64,000 bases of DNA, from positions 47,441,880 through 47,505,879 of the forward strand of contig CM042042.1 of assembly GCA_023525975.1 (NCBI GenBank), written 5' to 3'. Under the pieces are notes generated by a model. It did no database searches. It was given only the letters and a program-made list of their open reading frames with translations, and was not told the DNA's origin. How positions within the stretch are numbered: position 1 is the first letter of the stretch; the number at the start of each line of letters is the position of its first letter. The translations under genes were made by a program, and so were the position numbers. The DNA comes from Smallanthus sonchifolius. Taxonomy: Eukaryota > Streptophyta > Magnoliopsida > Asterales > Asteraceae. Of the stretch, positions 44,406 through 56,130 are shown piece after piece.

Positions 44406-47400
44406 CATTCTGAGTTCTTCAGGAGTTATATATCCATCCTTATCAACATCAAATTTCTCAAAAGCAGCCTGTGATAAATGTTGCCATTTTTCAGAGTTGT
44501 GTTCCTCCAACTGATGAACATGAAGAGTGGCTGCAACGAACTCGGTGAAATCAACAAGCCCGTCTGTGTTGCTATCTATCTGCATCACAAAGGTATAATT
44601 TTTCAAGAACCGCGATAAAAGGGTTTACGAGAGAAAACAAAAGGTATTTGGACGTGGGTATAAAACTTAGTAACCATACTGATTATTTGACCCCTAAATT
44701 ATGTTATAATCAAGGCAAATTGGATTTTAATAATCCAAACGATGACTCATTAGCAGATAATAATCCATATCGGCAATTTGGTCAATGTCACTCCTAACTT
44801 TCACTTTTGTTGTCAAGGGCAATCCCACTTACATAATCTTCATAGATTTACACTTGATTTCAATTACAAGAAAGATATTGATAGCCCTACCAATGGAGAT
44901 TCAAATACATTAGCCTTGCGGTGGCATGCCCATGCATCAGTTGGTCCATGCCCATACTTTAGTTAACCCATGTTGTTCAAGATTTGTTTCTTTTATTTTA
45001 TGCAATTTTAAATTCCTTTTTGTTGCTGTTGCTATTTTCCTATTTCCTAGCATTAGTGGATACCCATGTTTCTTTTTCTTATGTAACCTATCGTTTGGAA
45101 GCGAATTGGCAGATGAGTTTATGTTGAAAAAAAAAATTGTGTTGATTTATCTCATTGGATTGTGAGTTAAACTGATTGTCTTTGCTAGCTCAACCGTGGT
45201 ACGTTGGGTGGTGTTCATAGACACGATTTCTAAACCGAAGTGGTGAATCTGCATCTCCGGTTCGATATCGCAACCCTACTGTTTGTTTTGGTTGTGAATC
45301 TGTATCCGAAACGAGCCGTAGATCTATACAGTCCTGTCAGTTCTATTTGAATTTCCCGATTCTAGGCATTACCCTAACCGGATCTATAACAGATATGTTT
45401 CCCCATTTCGCCCACAATCATCCTTGTGAGGGAAATCGAGTGTAAATCTATGATGATTATGCGACTGAGATGGTCCTTAACAACGCAAAAGGATGGGCTT
45501 ACTGCTTCTAGAATTTAGATTATTATAAAATCCAATTTGCCTATAATCAAAAACAAAATCTTTTTATCTAAACATTAAACCAATTACCACAACTTCAAGT
45601 CACAAAAATAAGATAATCAGTTCAAAAACGCAAAAGGATGGGCTTACTGCTTCTAGAATTTCTGAAACGCGTGATTCTTTCATCTTCCAAGGAAGGTCCT
45701 TAGCAAGAGCCTACAAAAGTTAATTAATTTAAAATTAAGAGTACAAAATGCAATTAGTATGTTTAGTTTAACTTCTGGGGTCAAACATACCTCTTTCATT
45801 TCCTCAAGACTAATAGCACCACTTTTATCTACATCAATAGCATGAAATTGATCTTTCAGATCCGATAGCTCCTGTTCGTCAAGTGTGCTAGCCAATGCCT
45901 GTTCATGAATATCGAGTCTAAGAAGAAATTATTTGGGATAACTTCTATAATATATTAATATGAGATGAATACTTACCCGAAGAGCAAACTGCTTTAGGCA
46001 ACTGTATTTCACAAATTCACGCATGTTGGATAGAACAGAAATGTCAAGAGGAATTTCTGAAGCATTTCCGCCTTCTCGAACCCATGGATGTGCTATAATA
46101 TTGACATTCGAGAGGTTTTGAATGTGAGTTTTAAAAGGTTTTGAATGATACTGATATATAATAAAAATTTGATGATTAGTTGTAATAAATTGGGATGTAG
46201 AATATAATGTTTGGATATGCATATGCTATTTAAAGTTGTGATAATCAGATAATTAGTAGTTCAAGTGTTTGGCAAATTCTTATCATTTAAGCAATTAACA
46301 TGTAAAATGATTAATTAAAAAAAGGACGAACGTTCTTTAAAATTGGAGTAAAATTATCTCAAGTTATGTTGAAAGGCGGTAAATAGGTAACTTGTTTTTA
46401 GTATTAAATGATTACTTTTGTTGTAGCTGGTATGAAACTAGATGACTTCCAAAACACAGAATTGTGAACATAAAAGAGATCAAATAAAAAGGAAGATTTT
46501 GCTGCACCGATGGTCTTCGGTTTATACACAATCATTCTCTTGCATACTCGAAGAGAAGTTATTCTCTTGATCAAAACCGACAATTTTCTAGATATAAATT
46601 AGAGAAAATCACTACAATAATCATTTTCTTGGAATAAATCACTTGTTTACCCATGAGATGCGCAACTCTCAGTCACGTATGAGTCGCGTATCTACTTTTA
46701 CTCACGTCTACTTTTCCCATTGATAATGACTTAAACTAATATGGTGTGCAACACCATATTGCGTATAAATTCACGTATGTATTGTTATTCGCGTATAGAA
46801 TGAAAATATTTAGGGTTTTAGGTTTAGAAGAATAAAAGTAGATACGCGAATAAAAGTAGACATACGACCAAAGATTCACGCTATATGCGTGAAATTGTTC
46901 TGACATGACCGTAGAGGTATAACACACAGAAAAATGGCTACTTTCGTGATTTTCTCTATAAATTAACAAGAATAAGAAAAAGAAACATACATAGGGCTTG
47001 AGCAGCAGTGAGTCTTGAACGTGGATCTTTAACAAGCAATTTCTTTACAAAATCTTTAGCACTTGAGCTTACGTTAGGCCATGGTTTGCGCCTAAAATCA
47101 GGTTTGTTTCTTAATACCTATCAATTCACAGCAATCTTGTTAAAGATACCATCGAATATATCACGAATTATAGATACATTTTTAAAATAAAAAAATACCT
47201 CTTTAAAAATCCCATTTTCGGTCTTATCCCAGAAAGGGCGACGCCCACATAGCAGAATGTATGTAATAACGCCTATGCTCCAAACATCTGACTGGGGGCC
47301 TGATTTACGCTTCAATACTTCGGGAGCAACATAGTATGCACTACCAACAATATCAGCAAACTTCTTTCCTACCAAAATTTAAAAAGAATTTTGTATGAAA

Positions 47401-49574
47401 ATACAACCATATGATGAATATGTTGAATATATAACTAGTGTCAATATAATAAATAGTGATTAGCATGTTAATTTTTCCAACCACTGTATTAGTCTTTTGT
47501 TCCAACAAATCATTATTGTTGTGAAAATGCAAATAAGAACATTTTTATAAGGATACACATCTAGACGTTGTGTCACACAACCCGCTCTATTGCAGCTAGT
47601 TTATCTGATTCTCCAAACACTATTTTTGAATTCCCACAAATCGGGAATTTTTTTATCAACAAAAATAATCAAATATGACGGTTAGAAAATATATATACTG
47701 AAATTAAATACAGAACAAGATATGACACTAACCTGGTCTTATAAAGTCCGAAAGACCAAAATCTGTAGCCTTTAAGTGTGAATCATCTTTTCGGGACTTG
47801 AAGAGAAAATTCTATATAAATAGAAAATCAAGACAAGGTTAGTGTAGTCTTAGGAACATCAGGTCCATGTGAACGGTCTGTAGTATGTGTTTTCATACCT
47901 CTGGTTTCATGTCACGGTGTACCAACCCGTGCAAATGGCATTCTGCAGAAACTTTAAGCATTTGCCTTACAACGATTGCTGCATCTTTCTCTGAGTAACG
48001 ACTATCTTTCCTGGATAAAAGAAACTTACTCTAAGTCGTAAAACCATACTTGCAAAATGAGGTATGTTTGACTTTTCTGGTAAAAAGGATTAGCATTCAA
48101 CTTGAAGACTGATAGTCCTTAGATTTTACGCCAAAATTTGGATACCTACTTACATATTACAAGTAATATATAGTTGTCATGTTCATCATAAAATCTAAAT
48201 TAAGATTTAATTACGAAACTATCAGGTTTGACCATAAAAGTCAATATTCAATATCTATCAATAATAAGTTAGGACTTGGGAGTTCTTACTTCCCTAAAAT
48301 TCGGTCCAATAACTCGCCACCCTCACATAACCTGAAAAGGGTAACCATAAAGTCAAGTTCTTTATAACTGAAACCCAGCACCGGAAAAAAAAAACCAACG
48401 TTGTTATCCAACATACTCCATAACTATGTACACATAGGAGCTATCTTCATATGCATTATGGAACTGAACCACATTTTCATGACCACTTAAAGCTTGCAAT
48501 ATTTTGACTTCTCTTTTAACATCCTCCACAGCAGCCGGAAGAACCATCTGTTGAAAAAAGTAAAAAAAAGAATTACAATTATTAAATTCATACAAACTAT
48601 ATAAATTGTTGGTGACATGAATATTATCTTAGTAAAGTAAAAAGCAGACAACAAAACCGAAAACATATATGAATGTTGTGCAGCCTGCAACCATGATTAT
48701 GGTGATATACTGATATGAGGTATCCAACTCGAACACCGATGAAAAGCTTGACTCAAGCAATTGATCAACTGTTGCATCTTGGTAAAAATGATGAACAAGT
48801 GAGTTAATAAAGTAAAATCATCTAATCTGGATCATTTGTTAATTCATCCATCACATGATCATTCTAAACAAATTTTATAAAACATAACAAAAAAACATAC
48901 TCGGTAAAAATCTCACTCAATAGCAAAGCTATATGTATGTAGGGTCTCGGGAGGGTGGGATGAGGCCAAACCTTTCCTCTGTCACAAGAGATAGAGGTTG
49001 ATCTCATTGAGACCCGGGCTCTAAAATTTTATAAAACATAACAAACAAACATACCCAATAAATATCAAGAATTATTATTACTACTAAACTAGAAAGAAAC
49101 AAAGTCTTCAGCTAAGAATCAAGAATTTCTGCAAAACCCTAAAATAGAAATTAGTAAAAATGTAATCTAACACAAAATAGGTAAACTAAGGCCACCTCTA
49201 CACTAGATACAATTGAAATAAACTGACAAAAAAGTTACCTTATTTTTGTCAATTTTCTTGACAGCAACTCTATCTCCATTAGCTTTATCAATAGCAACAT
49301 ATGTATACCCAAATTGACCATGACCCAACAATTTCCCAATAGAATAATTCCCATCAAAATCTTTATGATACCCAAAATCTGTTCTTATCCCACAAGGAAT
49401 CACTCCTTTTCTTGAATTTGACTTTTCTTTCCTCTTGTTCTTATCATGCTCCTGCTGTGGACTCTTCTGTTTTTGTTTCTCATCATGCTTCCCGGCGACG
49501 GTTGCTGTCCGGCGGTTGTCGGCGGTGGAGCTGTTGGCACCACTGATCTTGGTGGTTGACAAACAAGAACCCAT
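44406..49574 (-). CDS. Calcium-dependent protein kinase, group IV (CPK16/18/28-like), 3' exon missing
   Basis: Eleven exons are readable, all with GT/AG borders: 49574-49239, 48547-48417, 48331-48290, 48010-47899, 47811-47733, 47368-47199, 47117-46991, 46092-45977, 45898-45791, 45710-45648 and 44579-44406. They join into 486 codons without a stop. MGSCLS is an N-myristoylation/palmitoylation site. The kinase domain has GHGQFGYTYVA (P-loop), VAVKK, HRDMKPEN (about 201-208), DFG (about 224) and YYVAPEV. The autoinhibitory junction follows, then EF-hands IDVDKSGAISLEE, IDSNTDGLVDFTEF and FDVDKDGYITPEEL. These kinases decode Ca2+ at the plasma membrane; CPK28 controls BIK1 turnover in immunity. 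The last 35-50 residues with the fourth EF-hand are not found to the left, so the gene is truncated or rearranged. Confidence 0.93.
44695..45550. mobile_element. Foldback-like insertion in CDPK intron 10
   Basis: The left side reads TTATAATCAAGGCAAATTGG then ATTTTAATAATCCAAAC. The right side carries the complement GATTATTATAAAATCC then AATTTGCCTATAATC. Inner arms also pair (CATAATCTTCATAGATTTAC near 44833 with GTAAATCTATGATGATTATG near 45443). It is about 850 bp and non-coding. Related words occur in intron 1 of the DUF632 gene (1955-2165). Confidence 0.6.
45482..45516. repeat. 35-bp copy of CDPK exon 10 end and splice donor
   Basis: Positions 45482-45516 are identical to 45627-45661, which spans the last codons of exon 10 (EILEA) and its GT donor plus the first intron bases. 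The copy sits about 145 bp downstream in the same intron, just inside the right arm of the foldback-like insertion. Confidence 0.85.
48935..49030. repeat. Decayed SINE tail in CDPK intron 1
   Basis: GGTCTCGGGAGGGTGGGATG, 'cctttcctctgtcacaaga', 'gatagaggttg' and GAGACCCGGGCTC follow the order seen in the 3' body of common plant SINEs. Box A and B were not found, so it is a fragment. Confidence 0.4.
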
Positions 49575-50630
49575 GTCCTGTAATCAAAATCTAAACTTTA
49601 ACAAGGGTTTGTAAGGATTAATGTTATACTCATTCCAGCAGTTGGGGCTATCAAATTGATATGAGGTGGAGAAGATAGAGTGAGAAAAGATAGAAAATCA
49701 AGAAAATGGGGAGGGGGGTGGGGGTAGATGGTAATGGTGGTGGCGGACGGTGGTGGTCAAAATACACCTTTTTCTCAAGAAGAGGGGTTGAGGACCCCAT
49801 CTTGATCTGGTCTATAATTTGTTAAATTTTGCCTTTTTTATTTCTGTGTTTACACTTGATGTTCAAAATGCTCGCTCGAAATTCGTTTAAAAAATGTTCA
49901 GAAAAATCCCGGCTTTAAAAAAGTTCGATTGTAAAAGAGTTGAGCCGGACTGGGTTGGCTCGTTTAACACAACCAAGAGTTAAACGTTAGTTTAACATGA
50001 CTATACGCCCGTTTCAAAGCCAAAATTTAAGTGTATGTTTAAAAATTAAAACGACTGATGTGCAGGTACCAGATGTGTACGTAATGTACACCATTGAAAA
50101 GTGTGTATATATGAACATTCACGTCAGAATCTCTATATCTATCTTCATATTTTATTTTGAATCTATATTAGGTATCTTTAAATTTTATAGTTTAGTAAAT
50201 ATAAATTGTTTAAATATAGAGATTCATTTTCATAAATCTCGATCTTTTTTGTGAGTGTTTAGAAAAGAGGAAAAAAAACTAATAAAATAAGTGTTTGTAA
50301 GTGAGATAAAGATAGAGAATAAGATTTGAGAGGTTAAAACAAATTTATAAATAAGTTTTAAAAAAATATGATATGTAGTTAAATTATAGAGATGGAGATT
50401 AAGAAACTTATGCGAATGCTTTAAAATTTATTTAAGTTACTATCAAATTTACTTTAAGATCATGTGGTATGGTCTCGTGAGAGACCCTCCGTGAGGTTGC
50501 TCACTCAAGTGAGGGTGGGGGCACACTATCCCCTTGTTTTCGTGAGGGGGTTAGTGAGCATAGTACGCGAAGTTCTTCACGGGAAGGAAATGAGAAGGAG
50601 AGGGCACACCAAGGCATTTTTTATTGAAAA
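49575..50630. other. CDPK 5' flank and AT-rich spacer
   Basis: The minus-strand leader and promoter of the kinase begin at 49575. 50463-50620 is a short GC-richer block (CTCGTGAGAGACCCTCCGTG; CACTCAAGTGAGGGTGGGG) that looks like a MITE fragment. No further gene was recognised. Confidence 0.35.
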
Positions 50631-53600
50631 TGTCACACCCCAACCGACGGCGGATTATACGTCGGGGCGGACGCGGTTGTTCAATAGCACAAGGTTGACT
50701 ATTAAAGTTTCGATATTTCATTAATAAATAATTTAAGATTCAATACAAGGAAGAATAATACGAATACAACATTTAATTTAAGTAGTCTAAGTCCAAAGCA
50801 TCCTATGTGATCACGAATAAGTCTCATGATGTAAACCTGAAACATGTGAAAGAATCTGTCAACTACAAAATAGTTGGTGAGATACAAAAGTTTTGACACA
50901 GTTTAACAAGTATTTGAAAAGTATTACAATTCACTATGATTCAAGCATTCTATAATATAAGTATGAGAAAACAAGCATGTTAGACATTACGCACATCAAC
51001 CCTCCGACCAAGTTTAGGCATAACCCGCAGGTTACCCTTATAAGTCTCAAGTTTAAAGTTTAATGTAGTAACAAACACCAAGGGCTCCCCCCCCCGAAGG
51101 GGTCAATCAATCAAGGTGGATTGGTCAAATGCAATAGATCTATCATTGTTACTATCGGCTTGATCAAAGCTAATGAATGTGCTAATTTTAAGTTTAATCT
51201 AAGCATACAAGTCTCAAGTTTAACATAAGAATAAACACGTAGTCATAGTTGTACAAGAATTGTATAAGTTTAAGAATTGTGAACATGTTTCACCCCAAAA
51301 GCATAAAAGGAAAAAGGGGCTAAGTATACTCACTTGGATGATGAAGAGTATCCGGTACGAGTAAGTGTTTGCATGACTTTGAGGGAGAATATTCTCACAA
51401 TAAGCCTAAGAATATAAGTCTAAAGATTTAAGTTTACTTCTACAAGTCTAAAGCAAAGGATCTAGGATTCAAGATTTGACTAGGGTTCCAAATGGGAGAA
51501 CGGGCATGATTGAGTTTTTGTAAAATTTAAACAGAAGTTTCAAATGAAAGTTTTGAATAAATGACACAAGATTTGAATACCGAAGTTTCATAAGTTTATA
51601 GTTTAGAATAATTATTAATTAAAATAATTATTTAAAAGTTTCACAATCATTCATTATACCAGAATAATCAAAATAGTTTTCTAAGCATTTGGAAATAAAT
51701 AATTTACAAGAATAATTACTTATTTAATCAACATAAGTCTTTTGAGATTCGATTAAGTTTCTAAGTATTAAGTATTTATAATACAAATTAATTCGTAATA
51801 TAAATACGTTTAAGTAAATAATAACACTTATAAGTTTATAAGGTATTAAATAGAATATGGTTATATCTTAATTATAAGTTTATAAATATTTTTAAAGTCT
51901 AAAAGAAAACCATAAGTTTATAAGGTTTTAAATAGAGTTTCTATAAGGTTTATAAGTTTATAAGCGTTAAATAAAGTTTGTGTTCAAAATTATAAGTTTA
52001 TAAGTAATAAAGTTTATGTTTAAGGTTATAAGTTTATAAATATTCCTAATTTATACGAGTTCATAAACTATAAGCCTCTTTTAACTTTAGGAATTATGAA
52101 GTTTATAAACATTCTACAAATAAATAAAGTATATTTATTTTGTTTTAAAATAAATAAATGCGCAAGTTTTATATAGAATAAGGATTTTATAGAAGGTACA
52201 AGGTTTCAATTTCTATAAAATATTTCCTATTTAGAATATAAATTCTTATAAAATTTAAAGGTGTTTTTATAGTTTTTAAATATTTACAACTATTTTTAAA
52301 GAATTAGTTTTTTATAAGTTTTAACTGAGTTTAATTTAGTTAAAAATAGTTTCAAAATACAAAGGTGTAGATAAAAGCCATTTCTGGATTTATATGAATT
52401 TAACAGGTTTTATAAAAATAATTAGAAGGTTTAAATACTTGTTTAAAGGCTAAAAAAAATGAAAAGGGCAAAACTGGGCTAACCAGATTCGAACCCGGGT
52501 TGCCCGGTTCCCAGACACACACACGCTTAAACCATCCCAACCACTGCCTTATTAGCTTAAAACATGAAAAAGAAATTTCTTAAACAGAATCCCAAACCAA
52601 CCCCAAATGCCCGTATGAACCCTAGATCAAGAATCCGTAAATGCACATCGATTAGCCCTTTGTCCATCAAATTAAACATAGGGCTTCTGATCTATGCAAG
52701 ATTTCGAGTAGAATGGCCATTTGAATTACCTGAAATGATATCGAAATGAGTGAGAACGAGCTTGGCCTCGTCGTCGACGGTCGCGGGAAAGAACTTGGAA
52801 TGCAGGTTAGTTTTTGAACGAATTGAGGTTTGATATGTTAGTAGGGTGATGTCGTCTAACTGTTGGTACTCGTATTTATACACGATTTCGTGATTAAATG
52901 CTCGATTAGGTGGGACGAATACGGGTGAACAGGTCGAGTTAATTCCGGCTTCACGCGTGAATTCGGTTGGGAGGAGAGTTAATACTCATTGGAGAGAGGT
53001 CGCATGCGCGAGGCGACACTCGAGGTTCATTGAATCGGTCCGGAATTCGCGTTTTTGACTAAACGGCCTCAAAACCGGTCCCAGTGAGGTTCGAACTCGG
53101 GACTGTTTTCCTGAGATGGGAGTTTGGTTTTATTACACAAATGGTCCCTGAGGTTTAAAGGTTTTATCATTTATGTATAAAATTTAGATTTTTGTTTAAA
53201 ATAAGTTTTGAAATTGACAGTTTTGGTCCCTGTACTTTTTATAAAAATAAACATGTTTTATTTTTATAAACACTACATAAGTTTTATTTCCTTTCATTAT
53301 TTTTATACATTTATAAAATAATTTCTAAGATTTATGATTTACAAGTTTAAGTGTTTTAGAATAAGTTTATAAATTTATATAATTATAAATTCATAAAGTT
53401 TCTAATAATTTATTTATAAGGTATATACTCTTAAATAAGTCTCATATGTATATGTATATATATATATATATTTATATATATACCTCAAGTATTATTGTTT
53501 TTCTTAAATATATATCCATTAAATCAATATTTATTATTCAAGAAAATAGTTTTGATAAAATTTCAAGTTTCGAATTAATAATACGTGCAAAGGTTTTAGG

Positions 53601-53633
53601 AAAAGATAGGCCGGAAAAATACCGGATATTACA
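50631..53633 (-). mobile_element. 3' LTR 'C' (3.0 kb) of a Gypsy-type element
   Basis: Same family as LTRs A and B: TGTCACACCCCAACCG at 50631 to CCGGATATTACA ending at 53633, minus orientation. A TATA box is at 52873-52880 (minus). Unlike A and B it is not a solo LTR: directly right of it is a polypurine tract (minus AAAGTAGGGGAGAC, 53634-53647), as expected where internal sequence meets a 3' LTR. tRNA-like segments occur at 52480-52545 and 53085-53115. Confidence 0.88.
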
Positions 53634-54239
53634 GTCTCCCCTACTTTAGGAAATTTCGTCCCGAAATTAGAGCATAAGGGTTTAGTTCAGGATTTAAGTC
53701 TATGATACGTACAAGGATAATGAGAAAAAGTTTGCTTGGGTTTCTAAGTTTCAAAGCATACGGTTGCCAAGAGTTTCCCTAAGAAGTATATAGTTTTATT
53801 TAGATAGATGAAGATTCGTTTTCAAAAGCATTGGAGAGGATGGCTGTTGAATTTCTATCCAAGATTTAAAGTGAGATGTATCACTCAGGATGGATTCGAT
53901 GATAGTTCAAGAATTTGAGTTTGTAGACTAATACGTCTAAGGATTGCTACGGTACCTAAGTTCCGTGGCTCCCTTTTACGATAAGTCTTAGATCGTAGCA
54001 CACGGCAGAGTTTGCTATGTCTTTCCATACGCTGATTTTCGTACTTACGTGTGCACCCGCAAGCATTCAAATCGTCGCATAGTCCGCATAGGTCCTTCCG
54101 TTTGTGTGTGGATCCAGAAAGAGTACAAGAATTTGTTTAACACACGACTAGAGTTTCCACATAAGAGTGATCATTGATTAACGAGTCCCTTAGAGAGTAG
54201 CGTCATTCAATAATTAAAGAGAAGAATGTGACAAGATTT
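53634..54239 (-). mobile_element. PPT and 3' untranslated internal region of element 'C'
   Basis: The polypurine tract at 53634-53647 is followed (in element orientation, upstream) by AATTTCGGGACGAAATTTCC, a phrase resembling the sequence just past the pol stop in plant chromoviruses. No integrase, chromodomain or other coding motif was found in this stretch. Confidence 0.6.
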
Positions 54240-55262
54240 AGAGTTTCAAAGTTTCCTCGTGATTGATTAAGAATACTTCAATCATTGAGTAGTTTAAAGT
54301 CTTTACACTTTCCTCGGGTTTGATCAAGAATACATCAAACCTTGAGTAGTTTAAAAGTCTTATACGTTCATCATGTTTGAATAAGCATACGTCAAACATG
54401 GAATAGTTTAAAGTCTTATACGTCCATCGTGTTTGAACAAGCATACGTCAAACATGGAGTAGCTTAAAGTCTTATACGTCCATCGTGTTTGAACAAGCAT
54501 ACGTCAAACATGGAGTAGCTTAAAGTCTTATACGTCCATCGGGTTTGAACAAGCATACGTCAAACATGGAGTAGCTTAAAGTCTTATACGTCCATCGGGT
54601 TTGAACAAGCATACGTCAAACATGGAGTAGCTTAAAGTCTCGTACGTCCATCGGGTTTGAACAAGCATACGTCAAACATGGAGTAGCTTAAAGTCTCGTA
54701 CGTTCATCATGTTTGAACAAGAATACGCCAAACATGGAGTAGTTTAAAGTCTCATACGTTCATCATGTTTGAACAAGAATACGTCAAACATGGAGTAGTT
54801 TAAAGTCTCATACGTTCATCATGTTTGAACAAGAATACGTCAACATGGAGTAGTTTAAAGTCTCATACGTTCATCATGTTTGAATAAGAATACGTCAAAC
54901 ATGGGGTAGCTCAAATTGTGTTTGAACAAGAATACGTCAACATATAATAGTTTAAATTGTGTTTGATCAAGAATGCGTCAAACATAGAATAGTTTAAATT
55001 GTATTTGAACAAGAATACTTCGAACATAGAATAGTTTAAATTGTGTTTGATCAAGAATGCGTCAAACATAGAATAGTTTAAATTGTGTTTGAACAAGAAT
55101 ATGTCAAACATGGAGTAGTTTAAAGTCTCATACGTTCATCATGTTTGAACAAGAATACGTCAAACATGGAGTAGTTTAAATTGTGTTTGAACAAGAATAC
55201 GTCAAACATAGAATAGTTTAAATTGTGTTTGAACAAGAATACGTCAAACATAGAATAGCCTT
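54240..55262. repeat. Tandem array, 56-bp and 42-bp units
   Basis: About 20 units built around GTTTGAACAAGAATACGTCA, AACATGGAGTAGTTTAAAGT and CTCATACGTTCATCAT. Most units are 56 bp. From about 54910 onward shorter 41-42-bp units lack the CTCATACGTTCATCAT part. Divergence is greatest at the left end. The array lies between the polypurine-tract side of LTR C and a Copia element, so it is probably the 3' untranslated tandem repeat of the Gypsy element. Confidence 0.92.
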
Positions 55263-55545
55263 AAAGTCTCTTAGTTTAGCTTCAGTGTATAGAAGTATAC
55301 GATTATGTTTTGAGTATAAAGTGGTTATCTAAATACTCTAGTGTTTAAGAGAGGTGTGGGACAGCGTTTGGAACAGGATTAACCGTTACACGCTTTCTCA
55401 CAGAAGATTCGAGTTGTCCAGAAGGTTAGTGGATCCCGATGTTTGGTTTAGATAGGAGTCAGGGGATGTACTTTGCTAAAGAGAGTAATGTCCTCCTTCC
55501 TGCTAGTGTCTAGTATCAAGAGTGAAGTTTTGTAGGTCCCTCGGG
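55263..55545. other. Spacer between tandem array and Copia LTR
   Basis: About 280 bp without recognised coding content. It is probably internal sequence of the Gypsy element into which the Copia element inserted. Confidence 0.35.
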
Positions 55546-56071
55546 TGTGGTGGATCGTCACATGCAAGTGGTCTACTAGTCGGACCGGGTGCGGAATACC
55601 CGTGACTAGGTGGAAAGTCTAACTGAACAAAGTAAACCGAACACAAGAGTCACAATAATCGTTCTTTGTATTATAAACACTCGACGGTTACAGAGAGAAT
55701 ACAAGCTGCGTACTTAGCAAAACTGAGTTCGTCTGAACAAATGGTTCTGCGTACTTAGCTTCTGTGAACCTATCCTATTTATACTGACCTGATGCCTGCG
55801 CACTTAGTAAGTGTGCAGGACCAATTACTCCTGCGTACTTAACAAGTACGCATAGGTCTTCCTGCGTACTAGCTAAGTACGCAGGAGCTTTCTCCTGCGC
55901 ACATACAAGTGCGCACAACACTTGGAAGAAATCAACAACACATTATGTAAACGTAAATACAACTCGATAAACTATTACATAATGACTCTTACATACAAAG
56001 ACAAAATACAGACATTAGACATACAAACCTAGACTCTATCCAGAGTGTTGTCACAGGAAAGTGCATCAACA
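55546..56071 (-). mobile_element. 3' LTR of Sirevirus-like Copia element (left border approximate)
   Basis: On the minus strand a polypurine tract (AAGGGGGAG, 56072-56082) is followed by TGTTGATGCACTTTCC at 56071, the LTR start. A TATA box (TATAAATA) lies at 55776-55783. Palindromic repeats at 55795-55915 lie in U3. The other end is placed at TGTGGTGG (55546) because it gives a CA terminus, but this is uncertain. Sirevirus LTRs characteristically carry multiple palindromes, which supports the lineage. Confidence 0.68.
55795..55915. repeat. Palindrome array in Copia LTR U3
   Basis: Four units: GCGCACTTAGTAAGTGTGC, GCGTACTTAACAAGTACGC, GCGTACTAGCTAAGTACGC and a shorter GCGCACATACAAGTGCGC, spaced 25-33 bp. 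Half-sites GCGTACTTAGC occur further along at about 55712 and 55749. Confidence 0.9.
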
Positions 56072-56130
56072 AACTCCCCCTTGACAACAGCTCGGGATCT
56101 TCATCGTCTTCAGTCTTCAATCTTCAGTCT

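Noticed and set aside
54238..55111. Minus-strand frames with NYSMFD-type repeats as a possible repeat protein
   Set aside because: They follow the 42/56-bp tandem array. 56 is not a multiple of 3, so no frame persists along the array.
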